Source of the DNA: Natrinema limicola JCM 13563
Lineage (GTDB): Archaea > Halobacteriota > Halobacteria > Halobacteriales > Natrialbaceae
NCBI RefSeq assembly: GCF_000337475.1
Contig: NZ_AOIT01000016.1
Location: forward strand, 215,040 to 279,039
DNA: 64,000 bases
Direction: 5' to 3'
Shown: in pieces, positions 36,684 to 45,185 of the stretch
Layout of the letters: every line of letters starts with the position of its first letter
Numbering within the stretch: position 1 is the first letter of the stretch
Made by a program: the position numbers and the translations under genes
Notes under the pieces: model-generated
The model's input: only the letters and a program-made list of their open reading frames with translations
What the model was told of the DNA's origin: nothing
Database searches by the model: none

Positions 36684-37589
36684 TTAGTCGTCTCCTGCCT
36701 GTGTTTCCGATTCGGTCGCGTCGCTCGAGTCAGCGCCCCGATTCGCCCAGTCACCGTAGAGGAAGGATCGCTCGTAGCCCGCGCCGGTCACGGCGTCGCC
36801 GATGACAACCAGCGCCGAGGCCCGATAGCCCGCTTCCTCGACCTTGTCGGCGATCGTTCCGATGTCGCCGATAATCACGTCCTCGTCCGGCCAAGAGGCG
36901 TGGTAGATCACCGCGACCGGCGTCTCTGGATCGTGGTCGTCTGCGAGCAACCGATCCATCGTATCGCGAACCGCGTGGGTTCCCAGATAGATGCAGGTCG
37001 TCACGTCGCCCATCTCCACGAACTCGGAGATGTGGTCTTCCTCTTCAGTCAGGGTCTTGCCCTGCGGCCGAGTGAAGGCAACGTGATTCGAGACCTCGTT
37101 GAGCGTCAGTTGGGTTCGCAGCGTCGCGCTGGCTGCGAAGGCCGACGTGACGCCCGGCACGAAGTAGGTTGGGACGCCCTCGTGTTCTAACGCGTCCATC
37201 TGCTCGAGTGCAGCCCCGTAAATCGCGGGATCACCGCTATGAAGCCTGACGACGTTGTCGCCGTCCTCGTAGGCGTCCCGCATCAGCGGGATCAGTTCCT
37301 CGAGGTCTTTCCCCACGGAGTTCACCAGTTCGGCGTGAGCGCAGTACTCGTCTAAGAGTTCGCTGTTGACCAGCGACCCGGCGTGGACGACGAGGTCGGC
37401 TTCCTCGAGCAGTTCCTTGCCCGCGACGGTCAGCAGTCGCGGGTTGCCGGGGCCGGCCCCGACGAAGGGAACGCCCTCCTGGTCGTCGCCGGCGCTGTGC
37501 TCGAAGATCCGGTCGTCCAGTTCCTCGCGGCGGCGGTCGCTCTGTGAGTCGATCGCGTCCTGCGGGTCGTTGGGTGTCTCGTCAGTCAT
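36684..37589 (-). CDS. cbiF: Cobalt-precorrin-4 C11-methyltransferase CbiF
   Basis: A 301-residue SAM methyltransferase. It has VGAGPGNPRLLTVAGKELLEEAD, RLHSGDPAIYGA, FVPGVTSAFAASATLRTQLTLNEVS and IYLGTHAVRD, all diagnostic of CbiF/CobM. About 35 acidic residues precede the domain and about 30 follow it, usual for haloarchaea. Its start overlaps the cbiL stop by 8 bases. Confidence 0.94.
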   Translation of the reverse strand: MTDETPNDPQDAIDSQSDRRREELDDRIFEHSAGDDQEGVPFVGAGPGNPRLLTVAGKELLEEADLVVHAGSLVNSELLDEYCAHAELVNSVGKDLEELIPLMRDAYEDGDNVVRLHSGDPAIYGAALEQMDALEHEGVPTYFVPGVTSAFAASATLRTQLTLNEVSNHVAFTRPQGKTLTEEEDHISEFVEMGDVTTCIYLGTHAVRDTMDRLLADDHDPETPVAVIYHASWPDEDVIIGDIGTIADKVEEAGYRASALVVIGDAVTGAGYERSFLYGDWANRGADSSDATESETQAGDD

Positions 37590-38322
37590 CGGTTTCCTCC
37601 GCGGCTGTCGCAGAACGGCTTCCAGCGTCGCTTGCCTCGGTCTCGAAGGCGGCCGTCGCCTGTTCGACCTCGAGGTCTTCTTTCTCGGCGTATGCGAGCG
37701 TGTAGTAGTCGCGTTCGTCGATCGTCTCGGGATCGTCGGTGATGATGGTCTCGCCCTGCTCCATGAACAGCCGGCGACCGTAGGTCACGTCGTAGCCGGC
37801 CTCGACGAGCCCCTCGTGGGTCGCGGGTGCGTCGGTGACTTTGAACAGGATCATCCGGTCCGGGCCCGTCGGGCTCACGCCGGCGGCGGCCTCTCGCAAC
37901 GAGAGCCCCGCGCCGGCTTCGATTTCGACTCCCATCGCGGTCGCAAACGCGGTGACGGCACTGACGCCGGGGACGATCTCGAGGTCCACGTCGGGGTGGA
38001 ACGCGTCGATCGTCCGGCGCAGGTGGCCAAACGTCGAGTAGACGTTCGGATCGCCCAGCGTCACGAAGGCGACGTCGCCGTCGCGGGCGTTCGGGGCGAT
38101 CTCCGCCGCAGCCTCTTTCCACGCCGTTCGCAACTTCTCCTCGTCTTTCGTCATCGGGAAGTCCAGATCCCCGATCTTCGACTCGTCGACGTGGTTCAGG
38201 GCGACCGTCCGCGAGAGTCGGCCCGGCGAGTAGACCACGTCGGCGGACTCGAGGACGTCTTTCCCGCGAACCGTCACGAGATCGGCCTCGCCGGGGCCGA
38301 GTCCGATGCCGTACAGCGTCAT
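37582..38322 (-). CDS. cbiL: Cobalt-precorrin-2 C20-methyltransferase CbiL
   Basis: A 246-residue SAM methyltransferase opening directly with YGIGLGPGEADLVTVRGKDVL. VTLGDPNVYSTFGHL and IVPGVSAVTAFATAMG follow, diagnostic of CbiL/CobI. It methylates C20 of cobalt-factor II. The start overlaps the cbiT stop by 4 bases and its stop overlaps cbiF by 8 bases. Confidence 0.94.
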   Translation of the reverse strand: MTLYGIGLGPGEADLVTVRGKDVLESADVVYSPGRLSRTVALNHVDESKIGDLDFPMTKDEEKLRTAWKEAAAEIAPNARDGDVAFVTLGDPNVYSTFGHLRRTIDAFHPDVDLEIVPGVSAVTAFATAMGVEIEAGAGLSLREAAAGVSPTGPDRMILFKVTDAPATHEGLVEAGYDVTYGRRLFMEQGETIITDDPETIDERDYYTLAYAEKEDLEVEQATAAFETEASDAGSRSATAAEETDD

Positions 38323-38897
38323 CGGCTCACCTCGTCGCCCGTCTCGTCAGTTGCGCTCCCGACCAGCATGTAGACCGGGTTGTCCGAGTCGAAACTCGTC
38401 GCGCCGGCGAGTTCGTAGCCGTGGCTCACCTGGAACTGGACGACCTCCTCGAGCAGGTCGCGTTCGCGGAAGGCCTCGGTCGCTCTCCCGGCGACCTCGA
38501 GTCGCGAGACGTTCATGACAACGCGGTCGATTTCCGTGTCGACGGCGTGATCGAGCACCGCTTCGAAGTTGCGGCTGCCGCCCAGAAAGAGCGCGTCGGC
38601 GTCGTCGGGCAGCCCCTCGGGCGCTTCCGCGTTGCGCAGGTCGATATCCGCTCGAATCGTATCCTCGTTGGCGGCGATGTTCTGCTCCGTCGTCTCGAGC
38701 CGTTCGGGTTTGCGCTCGATGGCGGTCACCCGCCCGGCTCGCTGTGCGGCTTCGATCGTGATGGCTCCGGTACAGGAGCCGACTTCCGCGAAGTGGTCGT
38801 CGGGCTCGAGTGCGAGCTTCGAGCCGACGACGGCCCGGACCTCCGGCTTGGTCGGGCCGGCCTTCGCGTCGTGTGGAAGCGCGATGGGTGGCATCAT
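38319..38897 (-). CDS. cbiT: Cobalt-precorrin-6B C15-methyltransferase (decarboxylating) CbiT
   Basis: First gene of the cobalamin operon, 192 residues. GPTKPEVRAVVGSKLAL, EVGSCTGAITIEAA (SAM motif I) and DALFLGGSRNFEAVLDHA identify CbiT. Two adjacent Met codons open the gene (38897 and 38894); either fits a leaderless start. Upstream are two 23-base direct repeats that may be the operator of the whole operon. No cbiE is fused or adjacent. Confidence 0.92.
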   Translation of the reverse strand: MMPPIALPHDAKAGPTKPEVRAVVGSKLALEPDDHFAEVGSCTGAITIEAAQRAGRVTAIERKPERLETTEQNIAANEDTIRADIDLRNAEAPEGLPDDADALFLGGSRNFEAVLDHAVDTEIDRVVMNVSRLEVAGRATEAFRERDLLEEVVQFQVSHGYELAGATSFDSDNPVYMLVGSATDETGDEVSR

Positions 38898-38933
38898 CCG
38901 ATGGAAGTAAGCCCGACCCTAAAACAATTTTGT

Positions 38934-38990
38934 TTGGAGTAGACCAACTACGGTTGCCCAGATCTACTTGGAGTAGCACAACTCCCGTTG
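38934..38990 (-). promoter_or_regulatory. Paired 23-base direct repeat upstream of cbiT, putative operator
   Basis: Plus-strand ttggagtagaccaactacggttg-type copies lie at 38934-38956 and 38968-38990, 34 bases apart start to start. Eighteen of 23 positions agree. Each contains a small palindrome CAAC-N4-GTTG next to CTACTCCAA when read in the direction of the operon. The nearer copy ends about 37 bases from the cbiT ATG, just upstream of where the TATA region should lie. This fits binding sites for a regulator of the cobalamin operon. Confidence 0.6.
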
Positions 38991-39120
38991 TCGAATGTGA
39001 TCGGACAGTCTGCCCACCGAGAACGGTCGGCTGAGAGGTCACCGGCACGAGTTCGAGCCGAAATTTAAAACGAGACTCGAGTCACCTACAGCGGCCCGAG
39101 CAAACCCGACTGCCGCGCGA

Positions 39121-39903
39121 CTACCACTCCATACCGCCGTTGATGCCAAGCACCTGGCCGGTCATGTACTGGGCCTGATCGCCGGCGAGGAACCGAACCA
39201 TGCCGACGATGTCTTCGGGTTCGGCGAACCGATCCAGCGGGATGTCCTCGCGGATCTTTTCCCGAACCCGTTCGGGGACCTTCTCGAGCATATCCGTCTC
39301 CGTGAAGCCGGGTGCGACGCAGTTAGCCGTCGAGCCGTGGCTCGCGAGTTCCAGCGCCAGTGTCCGTGTAAATGCAAAGAGGCCGCCTTTCGAGGTCGCG
39401 TAGTTGGCCTGCCCGTAGTTGCCCTGTTGGCCGACGACGCTCGAGATGTTGATTAGCCGGCCGTTGTCGGACGTTTTGATGTCCTCGTAGAACGCCTTCG
39501 TACAGTTGAACGTCCCGTTTAAGTTGACGTCGATGACCGTCTGCCAGTCCTCGTAGGTCATCTCCTCGAACGTCCGGTCGATGGTGATCCCCGCGTTGTT
39601 GACGAGCACGTCGATTTCGCCGAGTTCTGCCCGGACTTCCGCGGCCATCCGCTCGACCGCTGCTGGATCGGAGACGTCCGCCTGAACGGGAACGGCCGTC
39701 TCGCCGTTTTCTTCGATCGTCTCCGTGACTTCGCGGGCCAGTTCGTCCGAGGAGCGATAGTTGACCGCCACGTCGGCACCGCAACGGGCAAGTTCGAACG
39801 CGATTTCGCGGCCGATCCCGCGCGAGGAGCCGGTGACGAGACAGGTGCGGTCGGTCAGCGGCTTGCGCTCGAGAGGCTCGAGGCGCTGGACTGTTTCAGC
39901 CAT
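39121..39903 (-). CDS. phaB: NADPH-dependent acetoacetyl-CoA reductase PhaB / FabG-like SDR
   Basis: A 260-residue short-chain dehydrogenase. TCLVTGSSRGIGREIA binds the nucleotide, NNAG is present, and the catalytic Ser-Tyr-Lys are in INISSVVGQQGNYGQANYATSK (split: ISSVVG and YATSK). It looks closest to the haloarchaeal PhaB reductases of polyhydroxyalkanoate synthesis, but FabG-like 3-oxoacyl reductase is the alternative. I use ATG 39903; a minus-strand TATA-like atagttaa is 26-33 bases upstream. It lies between cbiT and cbiA but seems unrelated to corrin synthesis. Confidence 0.82.
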   Translation of the reverse strand: MAETVQRLEPLERKPLTDRTCLVTGSSRGIGREIAFELARCGADVAVNYRSSDELAREVTETIEENGETAVPVQADVSDPAAVERMAAEVRAELGEIDVLVNNAGITIDRTFEEMTYEDWQTVIDVNLNGTFNCTKAFYEDIKTSDNGRLINISSVVGQQGNYGQANYATSKGGLFAFTRTLALELASHGSTANCVAPGFTETDMLEKVPERVREKIREDIPLDRFAEPEDIVGMVRFLAGDQAQYMTGQVLGINGGMEW

Positions 39904-39928
39904 GACATATGATACGCGCTCCCACGTG

Positions 39929-39936
39929 TTAACTAT
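39929..39936 (-). promoter_or_regulatory. TATA-like box of the PhaB/FabG-like gene
   Basis: Minus-strand atagttaa sits 26-33 bases from ATG 39903, as expected for a leaderless transcript, and supports that start over the longer frame. Confidence 0.5.
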
Positions 39937-39983
39937 TCGACCTCGTTTCAAAATCCGTGAATGGCTGCGTGAGTGTTACGTCG

Positions 39984-41291
39984 TCATCGACCGACGCGCT
40001 CGAGGAACCGATCGAACGCCCCGCTCTCGGGATGAACGTGGACGTACGTGCCAAGCGAGTCGTACTCGGTCAGACCGTCGTGGTCGCCGTCGATGCCATC
40101 ACCACGGACCGTCTCGAACGCGAATCGGGCGTCGGCGTCGACATCGGCACTCGAGTAGTGGAACTCATGGCCCCGAATCGTCTCACCGGCGGCTGCCGTC
40201 AGCGTTCCTTCGATGGCCTCGAGTTCGACGTGATCGAGCGCCTGATAGCGGTCGCACATGGTCACGTCCGCGGGCAGGATACCGGCCATCTCGCTCGTCT
40301 CGCCCTCGGCCGTCGTCAGCGATTGAGTCATAGCCATCAGGCCGCCGCACTCGCCGAGCACTGGCAGCCCCTCGGCGGCTCGGTCACCTAGGTCGGCGAG
40401 GGTGCCCGCGTCCTCGAGTTCGGCGGCGTGGAGTTCGGGGTAGCCGCCGGGCAGGTAGACCGCGTCACACTCGGGGACGGGATCGCCCGCGACCGGCGAG
40501 AACGTGACCAGGTCGGCCCGCTCGCGGAACCGTTCGATCGTGGCTGGATACCGGAAACAGAAGGCCGCATCGCTGGCGACGGCGATCGTCGTGTCGATTA
40601 ACTCGGCAGGCGCGATCGGCGTCTCCGGCGCACGTGGCTCGCTCGCGACGGCCGCCAGTCGGTCGTCCCGGAGCGACTCCGCGGCGTCCGCGAGCGCCTC
40701 GCGCGGCAGCGCGGCCTCGTCGCCCATCTCGAGTCCGAGATGCCGGTCGGGAATCTCGAGGTCGCTCGAGGGCGGAATCCGGCCGAAGTACTCGAGAGAG
40801 TCGGGCAAGGCGTCGCGAATCCCCTGTTCGTGGCGGCCGCCGTGGGCGCGCTGGGCGACGACGCCGGCGACCTCGATCTCACGACCGATCGCGTCGGCGT
40901 ATTCGCGAAAGCCAAGGGCGGTCGCCGCGACGCTTTCCATCCCCGCTTTGGCGTCGACCACGAGGACGACGGGGAGATCGAGCGCTTCGGCGACCATGGC
41001 CGTGCTCGAGCCGTCGCCGTCATACAGGCCCATGACGCCCTCGACGACGCAGATGTCGCCCTCGCCGCGCTGGAGGTTCCGGCGGAGGCCGTCTGCACCC
41101 TCGAGCCACAGATCGAGCGTGCGGGAGGGTCGGCCCGCGATCGCCTCGTGGTGGCTCGGGTCGATGAAATCCGGGCCCGCTTTGGCCGGCTGGACCGCGT
41201 GGCCGGCGTCCTCGAGCGCCTGGATAATCGACAGCGTTGCGACCGTCTTCCCGATGCCGGAGCTGACGCCGCCGAGGACGAACCCCTTCAT
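39984..41291 (-). CDS. cbiA: Cobyrinate a,c-diamide synthase CbiA
   Basis: A 435-residue glutamine-dependent amidotransferase. The N-terminal dethiobiotin-synthetase-like ATPase has VLGGVSSGIGKT (P-loop) and PAKAGPDFIDPSHHEAIAGRPSRTLD. The C-terminal class I glutaminase has PGGYPELHA, the nucleophile Cys in LGECGGLMAM and GHEFHYSS. It amidates the a and c side chains of cobyrinate. I start at ATG 41291 (MKGFVLGG); three codons upstream a GTG is in frame. It is 80 bases past the PhaB start and points the same way as the other cbi genes. Confidence 0.93.
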   Translation of the reverse strand: MKGFVLGGVSSGIGKTVATLSIIQALEDAGHAVQPAKAGPDFIDPSHHEAIAGRPSRTLDLWLEGADGLRRNLQRGEGDICVVEGVMGLYDGDGSSTAMVAEALDLPVVLVVDAKAGMESVAATALGFREYADAIGREIEVAGVVAQRAHGGRHEQGIRDALPDSLEYFGRIPPSSDLEIPDRHLGLEMGDEAALPREALADAAESLRDDRLAAVASEPRAPETPIAPAELIDTTIAVASDAAFCFRYPATIERFRERADLVTFSPVAGDPVPECDAVYLPGGYPELHAAELEDAGTLADLGDRAAEGLPVLGECGGLMAMTQSLTTAEGETSEMAGILPADVTMCDRYQALDHVELEAIEGTLTAAAGETIRGHEFHYSSADVDADARFAFETVRGDGIDGDHDGLTEYDSLGTYVHVHPESGAFDRFLERVGR

Positions 41292-41370
41292 CGGCTCCAC
41301 ACCGGGACGACAGCCATCCCTGCAGTTGCGGTCCGTGTCCGCGCGAGCGCGGCAGATCCCACTAGCATCA

Positions 41371-41390
41371 TTGTACTTGCGTTAGTACAA
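41371..41390. promoter_or_regulatory. Palindrome ttgtact-N6-agtacaa between divergent cbiA and DUF1802 genes
   Basis: A perfect 7-base inverted repeat (41371-41377 and 41384-41390). A further half-like acttgtac is at 41433-41440. It is about 80 bases from the cbiA start and 73 from the DUF1802 start, a good place for an operator acting in either or both directions. Confidence 0.5.
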
Positions 41391-41462
41391 GTCGACTTGA
41401 ATCCGTCGACACCCACTGCCAACCGACAGGATACTTGTACGTCGTTTGCATTGGCCGGAAAT

Positions 41463-42023
41463 ATGAGTTCCATCGAATCCACGAGTGACTCGATGTCTGC
41501 GTTGAAAGAGCGCGCCGGCGTCGTCAACGCCCTGATCGACGGCGCACAGACCGTCCTCGTTCGCCACCCGACGCTCGATCCCGGCGAGATCGACGAGCCG
41601 TTCGTCCTCTACCCGGCGTACAGCCACCAGAACCCGGACCGTTATCAGTCCGACTTCGAGAGCTACTACTATCGGGCGAGCGCCAAACCAGATGCCGGCG
41701 TGCCGATCCGCGCGATCGCCGACGTCCGCGAGGAGTATACCGTCTCGAGCGACGAGCTCGAGGCACTGGCTCGCCACTACGTCTACACGCCGGATGGCCT
41801 GCGCGACAAGTACGGGCCGGACGACGAGTTGCGGGTGCTGTTGCTCCGTGTCTCAACGCTCGCGTCACCGCGGCTGATCGAGGAACGCGGTAGCTACCGG
41901 GGCTGTCGTGCCTGGATCGACCTAGCCGAGGACGTCGCGATCGATCCTGAAGCGGCCACACCCGTCCTCGACGACCCGACCTTCGCCGAACGCAAGGCAG
42001 CGGTTCGCGACGCGCTCGAGTGA
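41463..42023 (+). CDS. DUF1802 family protein
   Basis: A 186-residue protein. The start SALKERAGVVNALIDGAQTVLVRHP, the motif FVLYPAYSHQNPDRYQSDF and later HYVYTPDGLRDKYGPDDELRVLLLRV are typical of DUF1802, a family of unknown function. ATG 41463 is chosen; another Met ten codons later also suits the family. It is divergent from cbiA, and a palindrome lies in the shared promoter region. Confidence 0.82.
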   Translation: MSSIESTSDSMSALKERAGVVNALIDGAQTVLVRHPTLDPGEIDEPFVLYPAYSHQNPDRYQSDFESYYYRASAKPDAGVPIRAIADVREEYTVSSDELEALARHYVYTPDGLRDKYGPDDELRVLLLRVSTLASPRLIEERGSYRGCRAWIDLAEDVAIDPEAATPVLDDPTFAERKAAVRDALE

Positions 42024-42082
42024 CCGACACCACCGACGAGTTTAACCGCTCGAATCCGTTATGCCCGCTCCCTCGAGACACC

Positions 42083-42250
42083 ATGACCGACACGACAGAC
42101 ACCGACACCGGCGAGCATCTTCGTGCGGCGCTTCGCCACTTAGAGGCAGCCCGCCAGCAAGAAGACTTGCGCAAGACCAACGCCGTCGCGCTCGAGAACG
42201 TGTCGAATACCGTGTCGACGGTGCTTCGGGAATACGAAGGCGACAGGTAG
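42083..42250 (+). CDS. Small acidic helical protein
   Basis: A 55-residue protein: a disordered Thr/Asp-rich start, then a helix LRAALRHLEAARQQEDLRKTNAVALENVSNTVS that could self-associate. ATG 42083 is preceded by a TATA-like gtttaac about 35 bases upstream, so it may be transcribed on its own, 59 bases after the DUF1802 stop. Function unknown; coding seems likely because similar small proteins occur in haloarchaea. Confidence 0.55.
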   Translation: MTDTTDTDTGEHLRAALRHLEAARQQEDLRKTNAVALENVSNTVSTVLREYEGDR

Positions 42251-42541
42251 CAGTCGGCCGGTTTTCGCCGCGAGTCCAATGGATGGTTCCCTCGAGCCGA
42301 GATATCAATGCGTGACATTCACAAGCAGGTCGCTTATGATAGCGCAGCGCGGAGTCAACCCTGTCACTGGGCGATAGCAAGTCCGGTGATCTGACGGCTG
42401 TCTCGCGTGTCAGGTATCGATGAGACGGGCCACGCGTCCTCGAGGAACGAAGAGAGAAAAGCACGAACGAGGATCTGAGCACCATTTCGCGTGGCCGTTT
42501 GGGGGCACTCGGTACCGGACGCGGTACCGATTTTCTGATCG

Positions 42542-43273
42542 TTAGTCGTTGACGTACGATGGTCGCTCGGCGTACTCGATCGGATCGCGAACACCGATTC
42601 GCTGGAACGCTTGGAGGCGGAACGCACACGCGTCGCAGGTCCCACAGGCGGGTTCGTTCTCGCGGTAGCAACTCCAGGTATGTTCGTAGGGGACCTCGAG
42701 TTCGACGCCGCGTGCGGCGATGTCGGTCTTCGAGTGCTCGACGAACGGCACTTCGATCGCGATCTCGGTCTCGGGTTTCGTGCCGACGTCGACCACCTGC
42801 TCGAAGGCCTCGAAGAACGCAGGCCGGCAGTCGGGGTACCCCGAGAAGTCCTCGCTGTGAGCACCCATGAACACCGCGTCACAGTCGTTTGCCTCTGCAT
42901 ACGAGACTGCCATCGCGAGCAAGTTCGCGTTTCGGAACGGGACGTACGACGATGGGATTTCGTCGCTCTCCAAGTCGGCGTCTTCGACGGTGAGGTCGTC
43001 ATCGGTGAGACTCGAGGCCCCGATCGCCGCGAGATGGCCGGTCTCGATCCGCAGGAAGTCGGCCGCGTCGAGGTCGTCGGCGAGTCGGCGAGCGCACTCG
43101 AGTTCGCGATCCTCGGTGCGCTGGCCGTAGGAGGTATGCAGCGCGTAGATGTCGTAACCCTGCTCGCGAGCCTCGTAGGCGGCGGTGGCGCTGTCCATCC
43201 CGCCGGAGAGGAGGACGACGGCGCGGTCAGTGGTCGATTCGTCGGTCGCGGAGTCGCTGGGAGTGTCAGTCAT
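42542..43273 (-). CDS. queC: 7-cyano-7-deazaguanine synthase QueC
   Basis: A 243-residue enzyme converting 7-carboxy-7-deazaguanine to preQ0, the precursor of archaeosine in tRNA. The PP-loop LLSGGMDSATAAYEA is at 21-35, and the zinc ligands are C...CGTCDAC near the end (CYRENEPACGTCDAC). I start at ATG 43273; the frame is open further upstream but runs into antisense of queE. Third gene of the queD-queE-queC unit, 22 bases after queE. Confidence 0.94.
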   Translation of the reverse strand: MTDTPSDSATDESTTDRAVVLLSGGMDSATAAYEAREQGYDIYALHTSYGQRTEDRELECARRLADDLDAADFLRIETGHLAAIGASSLTDDDLTVEDADLESDEIPSSYVPFRNANLLAMAVSYAEANDCDAVFMGAHSEDFSGYPDCRPAFFEAFEQVVDVGTKPETEIAIEVPFVEHSKTDIAARGVELEVPYEHTWSCYRENEPACGTCDACAFRLQAFQRIGVRDPIEYAERPSYVND

Positions 43274-43295
43274 CGTGAGGTCGAATAGCAAATAA

Positions 43296-44090
43296 TTACG
43301 TTTCGGGCGCGTCGTTCCAGAGGTCGACGTGGAGCCGCGGCGTGTACCGGAAGCCATACTCCATCGCCAGGTCGGCAACCCGACTACGCGTGTCGGCGAG
43401 TCGCTCGCGGGTCGCTCCCTCGGGCATCAGGAGCACGTCGTCGTCTCGGATCGGGACATCAGCAGCCGCTCGCAGGTCCGCGAGCACCTCGAGAATCTCC
43501 GGCATGTCGTCGGCGTCGGTCACGACGAATTTGAGCTGGACGTCGTACTCGGCGACCAGCCGTGCAAGTACCTCGAGGTCGATCCGATCGGCTTCGTGGC
43601 GCTCGGCCCACTCGCCTTCGCCCCGTGGATCGCGCTCGGGCGTCGGCGTACTGCTTGCGAGTTTCGGGCTGATCGAGGCGAGGTCGATCGGCGCGTCCCG
43701 GTAGATCGTCCCGTTGGTCTCGACGGTAGTGTGATAGCCCCGGTCGTCGAGGGCCTCGAGCAAGGCGACGCTGTCCTCGTGGAGCAGTGGTTCGCCGCCG
43801 GTGAGGACGACGTGGTCTGCGTCATACGAGTCGATCTCGGCGACGATCTCCTCGAGGCCCATCCAGGCGTGGGTCGGCTCCCAGGAGGTGTGATAGGAGT
43901 CACAGAACCAACACCGCAGGTTACAGCCGCTCGTGCGGACGAACACCGACGGGACGCCGGCGAGGGTTCCCTCCCCCTGCAGCGAGTAGAACAGTTCGTT
44001 GATCGGCAAGCCGTCGGCTGACTCGTCACCACCGCGCTCGCCGTTGGTCTCACGGTCGGACTCACGGCCGACGGAATCGGAAACCGGCAT
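43296..44090 (-). CDS. queE: 7-carboxy-7-deazaguanine synthase QueE (radical SAM)
   Basis: A 264-residue radical SAM enzyme. The cluster motif C56-x3-C60-x2-C63 is seen in SGCNLRCWFCDSY, following ELFYSLQGEGTLAGVPSVF. VLTGGEPLLH and VETNGTIYRD follow. It makes the 7-deazaguanine core from QueD's product. ATG 44090 begins one base after the queD stop; an in-frame GTG at 44111 would overlap queD. Confidence 0.93.
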   Translation of the reverse strand: MPVSDSVGRESDRETNGERGGDESADGLPINELFYSLQGEGTLAGVPSVFVRTSGCNLRCWFCDSYHTSWEPTHAWMGLEEIVAEIDSYDADHVVLTGGEPLLHEDSVALLEALDDRGYHTTVETNGTIYRDAPIDLASISPKLASSTPTPERDPRGEGEWAERHEADRIDLEVLARLVAEYDVQLKFVVTDADDMPEILEVLADLRAAADVPIRDDDVLLMPEGATRERLADTRSRVADLAMEYGFRYTPRLHVDLWNDAPET

Positions 44091-44091
44091 C

Positions 44092-44571
44092 TCAGAGCGT
44101 GCTCCCCCCACAGAGTTCGTTCGTCTCGTTGACCTGGACCGCGACGTCGGTCACTGTCTCGGGTAAGGCTGCCGCGAGTTTCCGCTCTAAGACGACGCTC
44201 ATCACCTCGGCCGTCGGCGGGTGTTCGAGGACGATGACCGCGTCGTCGTCGCCGGCCGCCTCGAAGGCCTCGATAAGGGGATCGCCGGCCTCGAGCAGGA
44301 ACATGTGATCCCACTCGTCGATGACGTCGGTAATATCACCTTTGTCGGCGATCCAGCCCTCCTCGGTCAGCTGGCCCGCGACGGTGACAGATATTTCGTA
44401 GTTGTGGCCATGCGGCCGCGAACACTTGCCGTCATGATGTCGAATCCGGTGGCCGGTGCTGATTCTGATCGGCCGATCACGGCCGACATGGAGGACACGA
44501 CGGTGTCCGACGACACTGTCATCCGTCGTTGTGGCCGGTCCGGCGTCGGGTGTCTCAGCGGGAGTGGTCAT
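44092..44571 (-). CDS. queD: 6-carboxytetrahydropterin synthase QueD
   Basis: A 159-residue enzyme of the PTPS family. The zinc histidines are in ISTGHRIRHH and KCSRPHGHNYEISV, with the catalytic Cys just before (KCSRPHGH). VDEWDHMFLL-like (DEWDHMFLLE) and NETNELCGGS are also typical. First gene of the archaeosine precursor operon. A TATA-like box 20-29 bases upstream indicates a leaderless mRNA. Confidence 0.93.
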   Translation of the reverse strand: MTTPAETPDAGPATTTDDSVVGHRRVLHVGRDRPIRISTGHRIRHHDGKCSRPHGHNYEISVTVAGQLTEEGWIADKGDITDVIDEWDHMFLLEAGDPLIEAFEAAGDDDAVIVLEHPPTAEVMSVVLERKLAAALPETVTDVAVQVNETNELCGGSTL

Positions 44572-44590
44572 ACTTCGGTATTCTTTCGAG

Positions 44591-44600
44591 AATACTTAAG
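44591..44600 (-). promoter_or_regulatory. TATA-like box of queD
   Basis: Minus-strand cttaagtatt sits 20-29 bases upstream of ATG 44571, consistent with the start of the que operon mRNA at or next to the ATG. Confidence 0.5.
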
Positions 44601-44694
44601 GATGGTCGCTTGGGGCCGACCCACTCCCGGACGTGGTCGTCGTGTGTCGCCGGGAGAAACTGTGCTCGCGCGATCGCTGACCGGCGAGGCCGTC

Positions 44695-45051
44695 TCAGCT
44701 CTCGAGTTGGTCTTGAAGCCTGTTTTTCGCCTCGGTACGACGTTTGCGTGAGAATTCGGGTGTCTCGTCCGAGAAATCGATCTCGATCTCGTCTAACGTT
44801 CGGCGATAGATGTTCGTTCGTCTTCCTTCATCGGATAGTCGCCGCCCCTCACATGTCAATAGTCCCGCATTAACGAGTTCTTCGATCCGACGATAACAGG
44901 TTGCGATCGGAATTTCGATATCTTCGCTGAGCGCTTGTGCGGATTTCGGTGTCCCTGCTGCACAGAGTATTTCTACGCTATATTTGCTCCCCAATGCGGA
45001 GAGCACTGCAGCCGAGTCCCCCTCGGTTTGTTTTATTTGACTCCGAGACAT
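44695..45051 (-). CDS. ArsR-like winged-helix transcription regulator
   Basis: A 118-residue protein. VLSALGSKYSVEILCAAGTPKSAQALSEDIEIPIATCYRRIEELVNAGLL is a clear winged-helix DNA-binding domain (helix-turn-helix in AQALSEDIEIPIATCYRR). The C-terminal 50 residues are charged and probably helical. No metal-binding site is obvious. It is divergent from the CinA-like gene, with 134 AT-rich bases between, and may regulate it or itself. Confidence 0.85.
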   Translation of the reverse strand: MSRSQIKQTEGDSAAVLSALGSKYSVEILCAAGTPKSAQALSEDIEIPIATCYRRIEELVNAGLLTCEGRRLSDEGRRTNIYRRTLDEIEIDFSDETPEFSRKRRTEAKNRLQDQLES

Positions 45052-45185
45052 ACTCCTTTCGTTACTAATTATCAGAATTGAATCTTGTGGTTACTACCAC
45101 TTTATCAAAAATCATAGCAATATGACAATATTCGGAACAAGAGGTGGGCGAGATGCATTTGAACCACGGGTGCAAACGCCCCGGT

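Noticed and set aside
38898..39120. Cobalamin riboswitch upstream of cbiT
   Set aside because: No B12-box-like sequence is visible, the gene looks leaderless, and such riboswitches are rare in archaea. The direct repeats fit a protein operator better.
40740..41462. Upstream extension of the DUF1802 frame
   Set aside because: It is antisense to cbiA and has unrelated composition. The family begins near the chosen ATG.
45145..45180. tRNA-like 3' end on the minus strand (ggttcaaat next to cgccca)
   Set aside because: The T-loop-like sequence is present, but the five bases on each side do not pair and no acceptor, D or anticodon arms can be built.
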